Shown here: one piece after another, positions 23,340 through 33,368 of the stretch
Layout: each line of letters begins with the position of its first letter
Numbering within the stretch: the first letter of the stretch is position 1
Source of the DNA: Flammulina velutipes
Lineage: Eukaryota > Basidiomycota > Agaricomycetes > Agaricales > Physalacriaceae
Assembly: GCA_011800155.1 (NCBI GenBank)
Contig: CM022368.1
Span: 1,488,001 to 1,552,000, forward strand
Reading direction: 5' to 3'
DNA: 64,000 bases
The notes under the pieces: model-generated
Told to the model about the DNA's origin: nothing
Databases searched by the model: none
Seen by the model: only the letters and a program-made list of their open reading frames with translations
Made by a program: the position numbers and the translations under genes

Positions 23340-24136
23340 ATGGCACCCAAGAAGAATAGACAGCGCGAACCCTCACCTCCGCCAGCGTCAGCGCCAGAAG
23401 AGCAAGCTGATGCTGCACCCGCGAAAGAGCCTACGCCACCCGTCCATGTCGTCTACTGCGCAGGTACAGCGTTCCCAACGATGTCGACGGCGAATCTAAC
23501 ACTTTTCGCCAGTCTGCTCGTTCCCTGTGGAATACTGTGAATTCGGAGATCGATTTACGAAATGCAAAGAACGGCTAGAAAAGGATGACATAGATCTGTA
23601 CAACAAGTACTACTCTGAAGGTGCGCGTCGGTCATAAGCGCGGGTAACTGATGCTGAACGATAGTAGAGGCGCTGCAGGCTAAGCTGGGCACACTGAGTT
23701 TGGAAGCACAGGTGAAGCTGGAGAAGGACACAGCGAAGAAGGAGGCCAAGGCTGAAGCAAAGGCGGATGCTGCGTTGAAGAAGAAGCTGGCCTCGCAAGT
23801 GCGTTTTGTATTCATTCCCTTGGATGTATGTGTCTAAATACTCTCTAGGTGACGATCAAGCGCATGGAGCGCAACAAACGGAAATACGTGACCGCTGTGC
23901 ACGGCTTGGAAGCGTTCGGCATCGATCTGAAAAAGGTGGCGAAGCAGTTCGCGTCCAAGTTTGCGACAGGCGCGTCGGTGACGAAGAATGCGCAGGGCCT
24001 GGACGAGATCGTCGTGCAGGGCGATGTAAGCGACGAAATCCTGGAGATGATTGAGGACGGCGTCGGCCTATTGAAGGGCATCCCAGTCGACAATGTTGAG
24101 ATTGTTGAGGAGAAGAAAAAGAAAGGCGGCGAGTAG
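23340..24136 (+). CDS. TMA22: Density-regulated protein homolog (translation recycling/reinitiation factor)
   Basis: Four exons (23340-23463, 23513-23620, 23665-23798, 23849-24136) give 217 residues. The N-terminal part has the zinc-binding-type CSFPVEYCEFGDRFTKC motif of DENR. A Lys/Ala/Glu-rich linker follows, then the SUI1/eIF1-like domain (VTIKRMERNKRKYVTAVHGL, VTKNAQGLDEIVVQGDVSDE, GIPVDNVEIVEE). DENR/Tma22 pairs with MCT-1/Tma20 to release deacylated tRNA from 40S subunits after termination and to help reinitiation. Length and domain order are as expected for the family. It is tail-to-tail with the minus-strand gene array that starts 173 bases downstream. Confidence 0.93.
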
Positions 24137-24308
24137 TGATTTCATCTCATCAGATAACGCCAATCTACACGTGTAATAACAGGTCTCTCGCAATGGACAT
24201 AAACATCCACCATTTGCTCTATCCGTGTTCCCATCTTCCCTGCCGAGTACTGCTCTCCGCGCTCTCTGCCGTCTACCCCTTGGATTCTGACTCGTCGTCG
24301 TCCCAGTA

Positions 24309-24871
24309 TCAACAACAGTTGTGCCCGCCGACATCTTGGCTGCTCACATACTCATCAAGTACTGCATCCTGTGCCAGAGATGGAGGTTCCATAAGCAGAT
24401 CTGTCGCAATAAAACATCTATCCAGCCATCACTCAAAGCAGTACTCACTATATTCCTTAGGACTCAATGTATCCAGCCAGTCATCATAAGCCTTCTGTTC
24501 GACGAGCTCGCCAGTGACCTGCATGCAAGAGTTGCTAAGAATGATACTCCAATAAACATCGTGAGTCTGTGAATCCAAATGAGCTCGCAGATACTAAACA
24601 AGAGAAATAGTTACCTCTTCTGTGCACGAAGGAAAGGGGGAAATGGGCACAGCTGCAGCTGCGGCGGCAATCTTGTCCTAGGAGCTATGAGAGTCACCTC
24701 AAATATTTTCTCCTTGGCAAGGAGCCGTTGCTTTAACTCTAAATCTTGGGGGTCTAACACGGGGGCCAGGGCTTTCAGACGCGCTCGGAATTCCTCGTGA
24801 GTCATTGATTTAACTGACGTGATACTACTCGCTCCTGCGTCGGATTCAGAAAAAGAACCGCTGTCGGTCAT
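24309..24871 (-). CDS. Tandem-family member D, compensated frameshift
   Basis: The most diverged of four paralogous genes. Start ATG is at 24871. Where its paralogs have a 47-53 nt first intron, it retains only 20 nt (24697-24678, gtgact...cctag), too short to splice normally. Reading through those 20 nt shifts the frame across exon 2. One extra base in exon 3 (near 24540, compared with the paralogs) then restores the ancestral frame at about SNSCMQVTGELVEQ. With introns 24614-24568 and 24448-24401 the product is 155 residues and ends GGHNCC. Conserved family parts are intact: EFRARLKALAPVL, LAKEKIFE, AYDDWLDTLSPKEY. So it is either a neofunctionalised copy or a pseudogene with luckily compensated indels. 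Function is unknown. Confidence 0.55.
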
Positions 24872-25007
24872 GACGAGAGGTGTCTTAGTTGGTGACTGCG
24901 TGACAAATTCATCGGTGCGTCTACTTGCGTCTACCCTCGCCACAGACGGCTGTAGTTTCGACCATAGAAACCACCATCTCGATTGGGTTTCTATTTCATA
25001 CAAAATG

Positions 25008-25685
25008 TTAACAACAGCAGTGTCCGCCGACTTGAAGATCGCCCACGAAGTCATCGATCAATTCTGCTTGCTCCCGAGTTGGAGGTGGCACCAGCAAATC
25101 TGTTACAACAAGAACTCAGCCGTCGCTTGAACCAGGTTAAAGATTAATCACCATATTCACTGCGAGTCAATGTGTCCAGCCAGTCATCATAAGCTTTTTC
25201 CTCGACAGCCGTCCCAGCGACTTGCACGCTACGATTGCCGAGGTAGATGCCCATATAAAATCCGCGAGTCTGTGGATCAAATGAGCATACTCTCACAAGT
25301 AGTAGTGAGAAAGGAATAGTTACCTCTTTCGTGTACGAAGGGAGGGAGAAAATGGGCACAGTTGCAGCGGCGGCGGCAATGTTATCCTAGGAGCTATTTG
25401 TGTGAGAATAGCTTCTTTTGAACATGTTTCGTGACTCGCCTTGAATGTTTTCTCCTTAGCGAGCTGCTGCTTTAACTCTATATCTTGTGAGCTTAACACA
25501 GGATTCAAGGCTCTCAGACGCGCGCAGAGCTCCTTGCCGGACATTGGTTCTTGTACGCTCACTGAGGTGATACCACTTCCAGAGTCGGACTCGAATTCAA
25601 AGTCCTTGTCAGTCATTGGTTGGGCACTCATCAATGTGATACTACTACCTCCAGCGTTCCCAAAGGAATGTTCGCTGTCGGTCAT
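25008..25685 (-). CDS. Tandem-family member A, small protein with CCC C-terminus
   Basis: Four exons (25685-25440, 25386-25324, 25269-25152, 25099-25008) give 172 residues. Exon 1 has MSGKELCARLRALNPVLSSQ, exon 2 AAAAATVPIFSLPSYTKE, exon 3 GFYMGIYLGNRSVQVAG and EKAYDDWLDTLTRSEY, exon 4 PPPTREQAELIDDFVGDL and the end GGHCCC. Intron 1 begins with GC (AAG|GCGAGT), a GC-AG intron; the other two are GT-AG. The first three exons are identical to member B except for Tyr/His at one site, but exon 4 differs. No known family is recognised. The cysteine run at the extreme C-terminus could be a lipid-attachment site (prenyl or palmitoyl), which is inference only. Confidence 0.6.
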
Positions 25686-26810
25686 GACGGGAGGAGTCTC
25701 AGTGGTGATTGCATGTCAAATTCATCGGTACGTCTACATTCGCCACACACGGTTGACGACTACAGAAACAACTTCATAAATATTAGTAACAACAGTGGTG
25801 TCCGCAGTCGTCGACGAATTCATCGATCAATGCTGCCTGCTCCCGTGTTGGAGGTGGCGTCAGCAAATCTATTACAACAAAGACTCAGCCGTCGCTTAAA
25901 TCAGGCTAAATATTAATCACCATGTTCACTGCGAGTCAATGTGTCCAGCCAGTCATCATAAGCTTTTTCCTCGACAGCCGTCCCAGCGACTTGCACGCTA
26001 CGATTGCCGAGGTAGATGCCCATATAAAATCCGCGAGTCTGTGGATCAAATGAGCATACTCTCACAAGTAGTAGTGAGAAAGGAATAGTTACCTCTTTCG
26101 TGTACGAAGGGAGGGAGAAAATGGGCACAGTTGCAGCGGCGGCGGCAATGTTATCCTAGGAGCTATTTGTGTGAGAATAGCTTCTTTTGAACATGTTTCG
26201 TGACTCGCCTTGAATGTTTTCTCCTTAGCGAGCTGCTGCTTTAACTCTATATCTTGTGAGCTTAACACAGGATTCAAGGCTCTCAGACGCGCGCAGAGCT
26301 CCTTGCCGGACATTGGTTCTTGTACGCTCACTGAGGTGATACCACTTCCAGAGTCGGACTCGAATTCAAAGTCCTTGTCAGTCATTGGTTGGGCACTCAT
26401 CAATGTGATACTACTACCTCCAGCGTTCCCAAAGGAATGTTCGCTGTCGGTCATGACGGGAGGAGTCTCAGTGGTGATTGCATGTCAAATTCATCGGTAC
26501 GTCTACATTCGCCACACACGGTTGACGACTACAGAAACAACTTCATAAATATTAGTAACAACAGTGGTGTCCGCAGTCGTCGACGAATTCATCGATCAAT
26601 GCTGCCTGCTCCCGTGTTGGAGGTGGCGTCAGCAAATCTATTACAACAAAGACTCAGCCGTCGCTTAAATCAGGCTAAATATTAATCACCATGTTCACTG
26701 CGAGTCAATGTGTCCAGCCAGTCATCATAAGCTTTTTCCTCGACAGCCGTCCCAGCGACTTGCACGCTACGATTGCCGAGGTAGATGCCCATATAAAATC
26801 CGCGAGTCTG
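25143..26810. repeat. Tandem duplication, 769-bp period
   Basis: Positions 25143-26041 recur at 25912-26810 with essentially complete identity, offset 769 bp. The one difference I see is a/g near 25155/25924, a Tyr/His change. The repeat includes coding exons, introns and spacer alike, so the duplication is very recent. The boundaries fall inside homologous genes, at the end of exon 3 and at the intron-2/exon-3 border. Confidence 0.92.
25783..26454 (-). CDS. Tandem-family member B, small protein with CCY C-terminus
   Basis: Four exons (26454-26209, 26155-26093, 26038-25921, 25868-25783) give 170 residues. Exons 1 to 3 match member A; exon 4 (PPPTREQAALIDEFVDDCGH, ending HHCCY) matches member C exactly. 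This mosaic pattern is what unequal crossing-over between neighbouring copies produces. Intron 1 is again GC-AG. The N-terminus is acidic and Ser-rich (FESDSGSGITSVS). Function is unknown; the repeated conservation of AYDDWLDTL and the C-terminal Cys pair across copies suggests both matter. Confidence 0.6.
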
Positions 26811-27130
26811 CGAATCAAATTATCATGAGCACTTAGATTGACAGAATTAAATACTTGCCTCTTTCGTGTATGGGGGAAGGGGGGGAATGGGCACAGCTGC
26901 AGTGGCGGCAGCGATTTTGTCCTAGGAGCTATGTGAGAATAGCCTCTTTTGTGTGTTTCGTGACTCGCCTTGAATGTTTTCTCCTTAGCGAGGAGCTGCT
27001 CCTTTAACTCTATATCTTGTGAGCTTAACACGGGATTTAAGGCTCTCAGGCGCGCGCAGAACTCTTTTTCGGACATTGGTTGTTCTGCGCTGATTGATGA
27101 AATACTCTCTCCAGAGTCGCTGCCGTCCAT
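26552..27130 (-). CDS. Tandem-family member C, small protein with two GC-AG introns
   Basis: Four exons (27130-26969, 26921-26859, 26807-26690, 26637-26552) give 142 residues; the N-terminus is shorter than in A and B (MDGSDSGESISSISAEQPMS). Both intron 1 (AAG|GCGAGT) and intron 2 (GAG|GCAAGT) start with GC, and GCAAGT is the textbook GC-AG donor. Exon 2 reads DKIAAATAAVPIPPLPPYTK; A, B and C share this frame despite nucleotide differences, which supports the splicing proposed. Exons 3 and 4 are identical to member B. An upstream in-frame extension exists but lacks support from the other copies. Confidence 0.6.
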
Positions 27131-27600
27131 GATGGGAGCAGTGTTGTGAGTGACAAAAATATACATTGCGATCGGGCGTCTACTACACTTAGATGTTAGA
27201 GTGGCGTACGCCGCCACACAGAGAACAACCAATAGATGTAGTCTCTAACGACAAAAACATCATCTCAAATGTTCTCGGTTTCATACACAAATACTATTAG
27301 CAAAAGTGGTACTGTATTCTCTGGCATCGACTCATGAATCAGGCTTGGGAGCTCAAACCATCGAAATAGCTTTCATACTTATCCCCAGCGGATAAATGGA
27401 CTTGTTTCTGGAATCCACTAGACGTGCAAAGTAGCCCTGACATCTAAGGGGTTTTATTCTTGGACACAACAATCTTATCTTATCTCTGATGCCACGCTGT
27501 TGTCATTGAAACCATGAACAGCCATGACGCATGTTGCCCTCCTCGTTTATTGACGCGATGGAGTGCAACGACTCTTGGATAGATACCACCACCTTCAACA
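27131..27600. other. Divergent intergenic region
   Basis: 470 bases between the first gene of the tandem array and the TMCO4-like gene. No coding potential was recognised, and no further copy of the tandem family beyond the upstream in-frame extension of member C. Confidence 0.45.
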
Positions 27601-29406
27601 ATGGCCGACTCTGGACTGGCTCAAATAACGCCACCAAAAGAGCTGCTGCAACACGACAGCGACATTATCTTCGAGCATTTCTTCCGACGCCTGGCGGCCT
27701 ATCGGAATACTGCGGTGCTGTTTTCTGAGCTGGAAGCCAACTTTTCAGCAGCGTCTGAGAAGGATAAAGCAAAGACAAGGGAACGGTTCATAGAGGCCTT
27801 GAATAGCTGGGCGCAGAAGCTTCTTGAGCACGCGTATCTCGTTTGTGGACAACCAGAGAAAGGTAAGGACGTTTCTTGACGTCGCCGCTTCTGGAGCTGA
27901 CACTCATCGAGTAGAGCAATGCCCCACGCTGGAACCATACTCTGACACTTCAATACGACACCTCCCACCTCTTCCAGCCGCACGAGACTTGTTCAGAGTT
28001 CTCAATGCAATCCTCTTCCTCGACATAACCACCGCAAAACAATACTCTGCACAAACTCGCGTATTCTTACGAACGATGGGACCCATAGACGAAGAAGTTG
28101 TTGTCACCACTCTCAAGCATCCGGAGGAAGCTATTCGGGAAGCTCAAGAACAAGCAGAGGCTACGACTCAGAAACATGCATCGCGTGGAAAGACTATGCG
28201 CATCGTTGGAATGGGCTTGGGTGCCGTCGCTGGAGGTGTTCTCATCGGTGTCACTGGTGGTTTAGCCGCACCGCTCGTTGGCGCTGGTGTCACGACCGTC
28301 CTCGGGTGGCTGGGTATCGGCGGTACCATCGCCGGCCTGCTTGCTAGTGGACTGGCGGGATCATCTATTGTTTGTGGAGCGCTCTTCGGAGTGTACGGGG
28401 CGAAGAGTACGGCAAGCATGGTCCAGCGCCATACACGAGAGATTCGCGATCTTGCCATCGTACCAGTTGGAGAGCAGTCGGAGGAGGGTACTCTAGCCGT
28501 GAGGCTAGGTGTCAGTGGGTGGTTGGCTTCAGAGGATGATGTTACTGCGCCGTGGGATGTGTTTGGTCAAGACGATACATTCGCTTTGAAATGGGTAGGC
28601 ATTCAATTTATCCCTCCACTATAAACGCTGAACAGAGATAGGAAGTCGAGGCTTTGAAGGACCTATCAGACGCCCTTTTTGCCCTCGTGAAAACACAGGC
28701 TATGAACTACGTCAAGGCGGAGGTTATTAGGAGGACCGTTTTCGCCAGCTTGATGAGTTCTTTGGCTCCCATAGCATGGCTCAAGGTAGGACGTATCATA
28801 GGTGAGTAAAATCTCACATGGCTAATTGAGCATACATTTATGACCCTAAAACAAGATAATCCATGGGCAAACGCCAGAGCGCTAGCACTCAAAGCAGGAA
28901 AAGTCCTTGGAGATTTACTTGCCAATCGCGTCTTTGGAACACGTCCTGTGACATTATGCGGTTATTCACTGGGATCTTTGGTAATCCTTGAGGCTCTAAA
29001 GCACCTGGCCAGCCTTCCTCCAAAGGATACCATCGGCCTGATAGAAGACGTGTTTTTATATGGCAGTCCTATTTCGACAGACCAGGGGACGTGGGCCGCA
29101 GCCAGGCGTTTAATAGCAGGGCGGTTCGTGAACGGCTTCTCTAGTAATGACTATGTCCTCGCAGTGCTTTCGCGGGCATCGAACATCACATGGGACGTTG
29201 CGGGACTGGAGCCTGTCGGCGTCAAAGATGTGGAGAACCAACACTGCGACTTTGTCGACGGTCATAACATGTGGCGGGGGCTGATTGGGAGGGCACTGCA
29301 GGAGGTTGGCGCACCTGGTGTGGTTCTTGAGAAGGTGGCTTTACAGACACGGGAAGTAGCGGAGCCGATGGAAAAAGCGCTTGCAGAGGAGAGTGAGAAA
29401 CCATGA
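27601..29406 (+). CDS. TMCO4/DUF726 family alpha/beta-hydrolase-like membrane protein
   Basis: Four exons (27601-27862, 27915-28594, 28642-28801, 28856-29406) give 550 residues. Two Gly-rich hydrophobic segments lie near residues 200-260 (GMGLGAVAGGVLIGVTGGL; GGTIAGLLASGLAGSSIV). The C-terminal part has the DUF726 signature: PVTLCGYSLGSLVI with the nucleophile elbow G-x-S-x-G, DVFLYGSPIS, VNGFSSNDYVLAVLSRAS, and a late His in CDFVDGHNMWRG that could complete a triad. Yeast Mil1 and animal TMCO4 share this layout. Substrate is not established. Its stop lies only 23 bases from the stop of TFB2 on the other strand, so the two 3' UTRs overlap. Confidence 0.85.
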
Positions 29407-29429
29407 CATTCTTAGATTGGTTTACTGTA

Positions 29430-31476
29430 CTAGCCTACATAGTCCATCTCCGATTTTCTTCGTTCAATAAACTCGCGAATAGTGGCATGCCCGTCTAGAG
29501 TTGCGAAGAAAGATCGTTTGGCTGGGTTATCCCACAATATCACGCCTAGTTGCTTTGCATAATCGAGTACGAGGTTGAAATCACCTTGAGATGTGAATGC
29601 ACTGTAGAGGTATCCTATGATTGCGGATGAACAATTTCCAACCCACTTGAGGTGGAGATATCACTTACCTTCGTGCGATTTTAACCTATTCCGTTCGAGC
29701 TCCCAAAGACGGATCTGATCCTGTACCGTCACGGGCAGGAGAGGATTCTAAAGGGCCGAATAAGCAAAGCAGCGATCAAACGATTGCGAACACTCACGCT
29801 CTTCCGCATTTGTGGGTGTGCATGCGCCATCAAATACGATATAATCTATGCTCACGCAATGAGAGCCACTCTGCGCTTCGCTCCAAACGACAAACCTGGT
29901 CCGCCGAGATTCCACTCATCAGTGCCTTCTTGACACTTTCTCTAGTGATCGACCCAACGACGAGGTTGGGAAAACGATACTTGAGGGATACGAACAGGTT
30001 GAGCACCGCTGTCTGTAGAGGGTTGTCTTTCGACGAAACCAACGTGTAAGTGGCTGTCGCACGAAGCGAAGACTGACGCACCTGTGTATGCATACAAACG
30101 ATAATTCGTCTCAAGGACGATGAATCCATCTTTTGGCCCAGAACTTATGCTAGTGGATGTTGGTAACGGAGGAGAAGAAGACGTCAGCGTCGTTGCCAGA
30201 CGAGTCGGACTGAATCTTCGGGAAGATGCCTAGGAGGAGAGATCACGGCCGTTCAGGATGCCGCCAGCAGAAGAAGGCACTGACCTTGCGCTGCCACAAG
30301 AGACCATAATCACGGAGATCTACAAGCATGGCTCTCTGAGTCTGTGTCAGATTTTCTGCCGAGTATTCCTAGACATAGACTGAGCATCAATCGACACAGC
30401 TTTGAACAGGGAACCCACTCGACCAAGTTCCATGGTCGATAACATGAACAAAAAGTCAAGGACTTCGACTACGTCCATGTTCCGTGGCTATCTTCCGTAT
30501 TAGGCATTGTCTGTATACCGATATAGGAACCGACGCACGCCAGACATTTCCAAGTATCGCAGTAAAAGTTGCCACAACTGCGCATGAGGAGGATACAAAA
30601 GAAATTGGAAACCCTTGGAAGTGATGCGAAGAGGGCCGCCACTAGAACATGATAAGGATGATATCCCGACGAGAACAGTACGACACCCACTATTGGTTGG
30701 TCATGAGCCCGCTGCTTTGAAGCAGTAAGAGTACCCCTGCTGACGGTGGCGAGGAAGTTTGTACGGTACCAGACGAGACCATGTAGTGCAGGATAGTCTT
30801 CCGGCATCCTCAGACTAAGCTTTTCGAAAAGATACGCATGCTTACCTCCCACCGTTCTAATGCATACCCATCGAGAGCAGCTACGTCAAATGGTTGCCGT
30901 TTATCATCTTTCTCTGCCGGAACACCGAAACTCCCACTGGTTCCTCTATAAATCCAGTTCATTTGAGTCGCTGCAACAATAACCGAGAGATCCTCACCCT
31001 CCAGTAATCGCCTGCCTAAAGCTCGTCTTGAATGTCGGGTTCAGCGCAAGTTTTTCCGGGTTTGGAAGGATGTTAAGTTTTGATAATCCTTGTAATGCCT
31101 CTTCATATAACCTAAGCGTCGAAGAACAATTACAACCGGGAAGCGATATAGGACGTGGATGAAGGTTACGGTACTTTTTATGTTGGCGAACGACCCAAGC
31201 AGCCATTGTGGACGCCGGGATGGCAGATTCCAGCCATAGCAAGTTCATGATGATCTGGCGCTCGAGAGGCGACACGATCCTAGTGCGCGAAGTAAGAACG
31301 GTTTACATGTCTGTTGTGGCCTATAGTAACCTGAAGATAGATAGACATGTTGCTGGTCGCTGGTAGAGACGCGTCAAAGTTGTCTTTGGCTCTTTTATAA
31401 GGAAAGCAATGAGAGTATGTTGTTGGTGAGCAGTCAGTGTAGCATCCTCAGACGTCGTTTCAACCGCCAAAGCCAT
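29430..31476 (-). CDS. TFB2: TFIIH core subunit p52/Tfb2
   Basis: Start ATG at 31476 opens [20 protein letters not shown] and TCLSIFR; after a first intron ending at 31272 it continues [18 protein letters not shown]. Later exons give [19 protein letters not shown]...[17 protein letters not shown], and [20 protein letters not shown] followed by [18 protein letters not shown]. The end is [20 protein letters not shown], then RKSEMDYVG and stop (29432-29430). These are the landmarks of Tfb2/p52 in order. The protein anchors and stimulates the XPB helicase in TFIIH, for promoter opening and nucleotide-excision repair. The gene has many short introns; I did not place every one, so the exact length (roughly 470 residues) is approximate. 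Confidence 0.88.
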
Positions 31477-31715
31477 TCACCACAAAGTAATGGAAGATAC
31501 AAGGTCAAGGTCAAGACAGACACGAGGTAAAATGACTGATGTTGCGGTCCGGTGATCCGTATAACGTGTGGCGCAATAAATAAATAACCCCGAATGAATT
31601 ATACAGAAAGGTATTGGTAAGAAGTATCCGGCGAAGAGAGAGAATGGCAGTGAGATGAATAAATAATCTGCTGGTGTCTGTATGTATGTGTATGCAATGC
31701 TGTCGTTATCGTCAT

Positions 31716-32890
31716 TTACGCCTTCGTGTCCAAAAACTCGCTGAGGTTGAATAGTGGCAGGTGCTGCAGCAGGTATAAGCGATAGGTAAGGATAGCACCA
31801 AATGATATCTCGCGTACATCCTTGTTTGAATCCAACTTGGATCCTTTTGACGATGGACTCGTGGCCTGAGGAGGAAGAAGCGCTCCAGGTAACGGCGGTA
31901 TACCCAGATCACGCGCAATCCCCCACACAGTAGTAGTATGTCTTGCCACCAGCTCGATGTTCGAGATAGCTCTCATCCCGCTCCGAACTATCCAGCATGT
32001 TGTCAATAACTGACTCGAGCGAAGCTAACGTCACTTACAGAGGATAGCACTATTAATCTGCGCTGCCACAGCCTCTCTTCGGTCTTGCGAAAGATACCTC
32101 GCCACAGAACTCTCTTCTGGAACCTTGTACGCCAGTATCCCGAGGACATTATTCAGTTCTTTGAGATACCTGTCGCGGTCAGGCTCGAGGAGCATGTTGA
32201 CCATGGCATACAATTTCTGAGCACATTTCAGTAAGGCGGTCTGTTGATCACGCTCTTCGAGAGCCTGCGATGTGCGTTTCTGCGATTTGGGCGTTGCTGA
32301 GGGAGTTGAGTTGGGCGGGTATTCTAGAGGGATCGTTCGACATGCTTCGATGAAAGATTGTATCCGGAGATTGATATTGAGATGGGAAGGTTCGACAGAG
32401 GTTGGGGCGACGTAGAGCAATGCGCCGGAGGGGGCGCTCTTGGGTGTGCTATCATCCGCATGAAGTACTGTCGGAAAGTGTGTATCCAATAATTCCGTTG
32501 CTTCGCCTACCTTGCCGGCAAGCAACGTCCGCTGGATAACTGAACGGATTTATGAGTATTACGAGGCGAGGTGATAGTACGGGGAACGCACGTAGACGTA
32601 GCTCTGCCTTGCGCAAGGCGTCTTCCGACAATTCCGGTGGGGGAGGCTGGCCGTCATCAGGCGTGTACATGACTTCGTCGCCGTCCGCATCGAGATGTCG
32701 GATGGCGCTGTCTTCGGCAAAGGCGCGCGCAGTTCGGGTGAAAGATTGGTGGGAGAGGTAGTCGAGTACGAGAGCTCGCTATCGGGTTTGTTAGACGATT
32801 GGCGTGATAGGACACGACTCACGGGCTCACGAGTTGATAAGGCGTGGGGTTTGGCACGCTGGGGACCGGCTTGCGCAGCGTCGACGACAT
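31716..32890 (-). CDS. LisH-CTLH/CRA domain protein (RanBPM/Gid-type)
   Basis: Four exons (32890-32831, 32778-32592, 32539-32039, 31987-31716) give 339 residues. The N-terminal LisH reads ALVLDYLSHQSFTRTARAFA. CTLH follows (RTLLAGKVGEATELLDTHFP, and NLRIQSFIEACRTIP), then CRA with LGILAYKVPEESSVARYLSQ, DRREAVAAQINSAIL. This is the C-terminal module of RanBP9/Gid1 and relatives, which forms the scaffold of the GID/CTLH ubiquitin ligase. A SPRY domain, present in Gid1 and RanBP9, is absent, and the ATG sits only 20 residues before LisH. So it may be a Gid8-like or separate CTLH paralog. It lies 239 bases upstream of TFB2 on the same strand. Confidence 0.82.
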
Positions 32891-33368
32891 GGTGAGCAGC
32901 GATGGACCGATGGTCGTCGTCGACGAGTGCTAATAGTGGATGGTGGTCGTTTGTCAAGCGAAGATGTAACGCCGAGTTGCGCACCAGAGTAGAAGCACGT
33001 GAGGGTTTCCGCGGCTTGCGTCCGCCCATCACGATAATTATTGTCTGTACAGCCGACATGTTCTCTGCGCATCCAAGAAGCAACACGGGTTATGACAACA
33101 AGAATATTCACACAGAAACTAGTTATCATGCATCGTAATTCCAGGCTCTTGAGTTCAATTATCATTATGCAAGCTGTCATTCAATACGCCTGGGCGACCA
33201 TGGAATCCTATCTAGAGTAACCGGTCGTACTTAAGCTCAGTTGGAGTATCCTTGTGCTTGAAGTACAGGACTTCCAGGCCACATGAATCAAATTGCTCGT
33301 CTGACGCGCCAGTTTCCCCAAGAACACCATATTATACACGGCAGCTGTATGAGTCTATACAAACCTCT
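32891..33368. other. Intergenic, upstream of LisH-CTLH gene
   Basis: 478 bases between two minus-strand genes. Overlapping ORFs here are composition-driven and not family-like. It holds the promoter of the CTLH gene and the 3' UTR of the PQ-loop gene. Confidence 0.45.

Noticed and set aside
25441..26685. Repeated plus-strand ORFs of 112 and 98 codons
   Set aside because: They are antisense to the tandem family exons. The minus-strand reading explains the conserved splice sites and frame across diverged copies; the plus reading does not.
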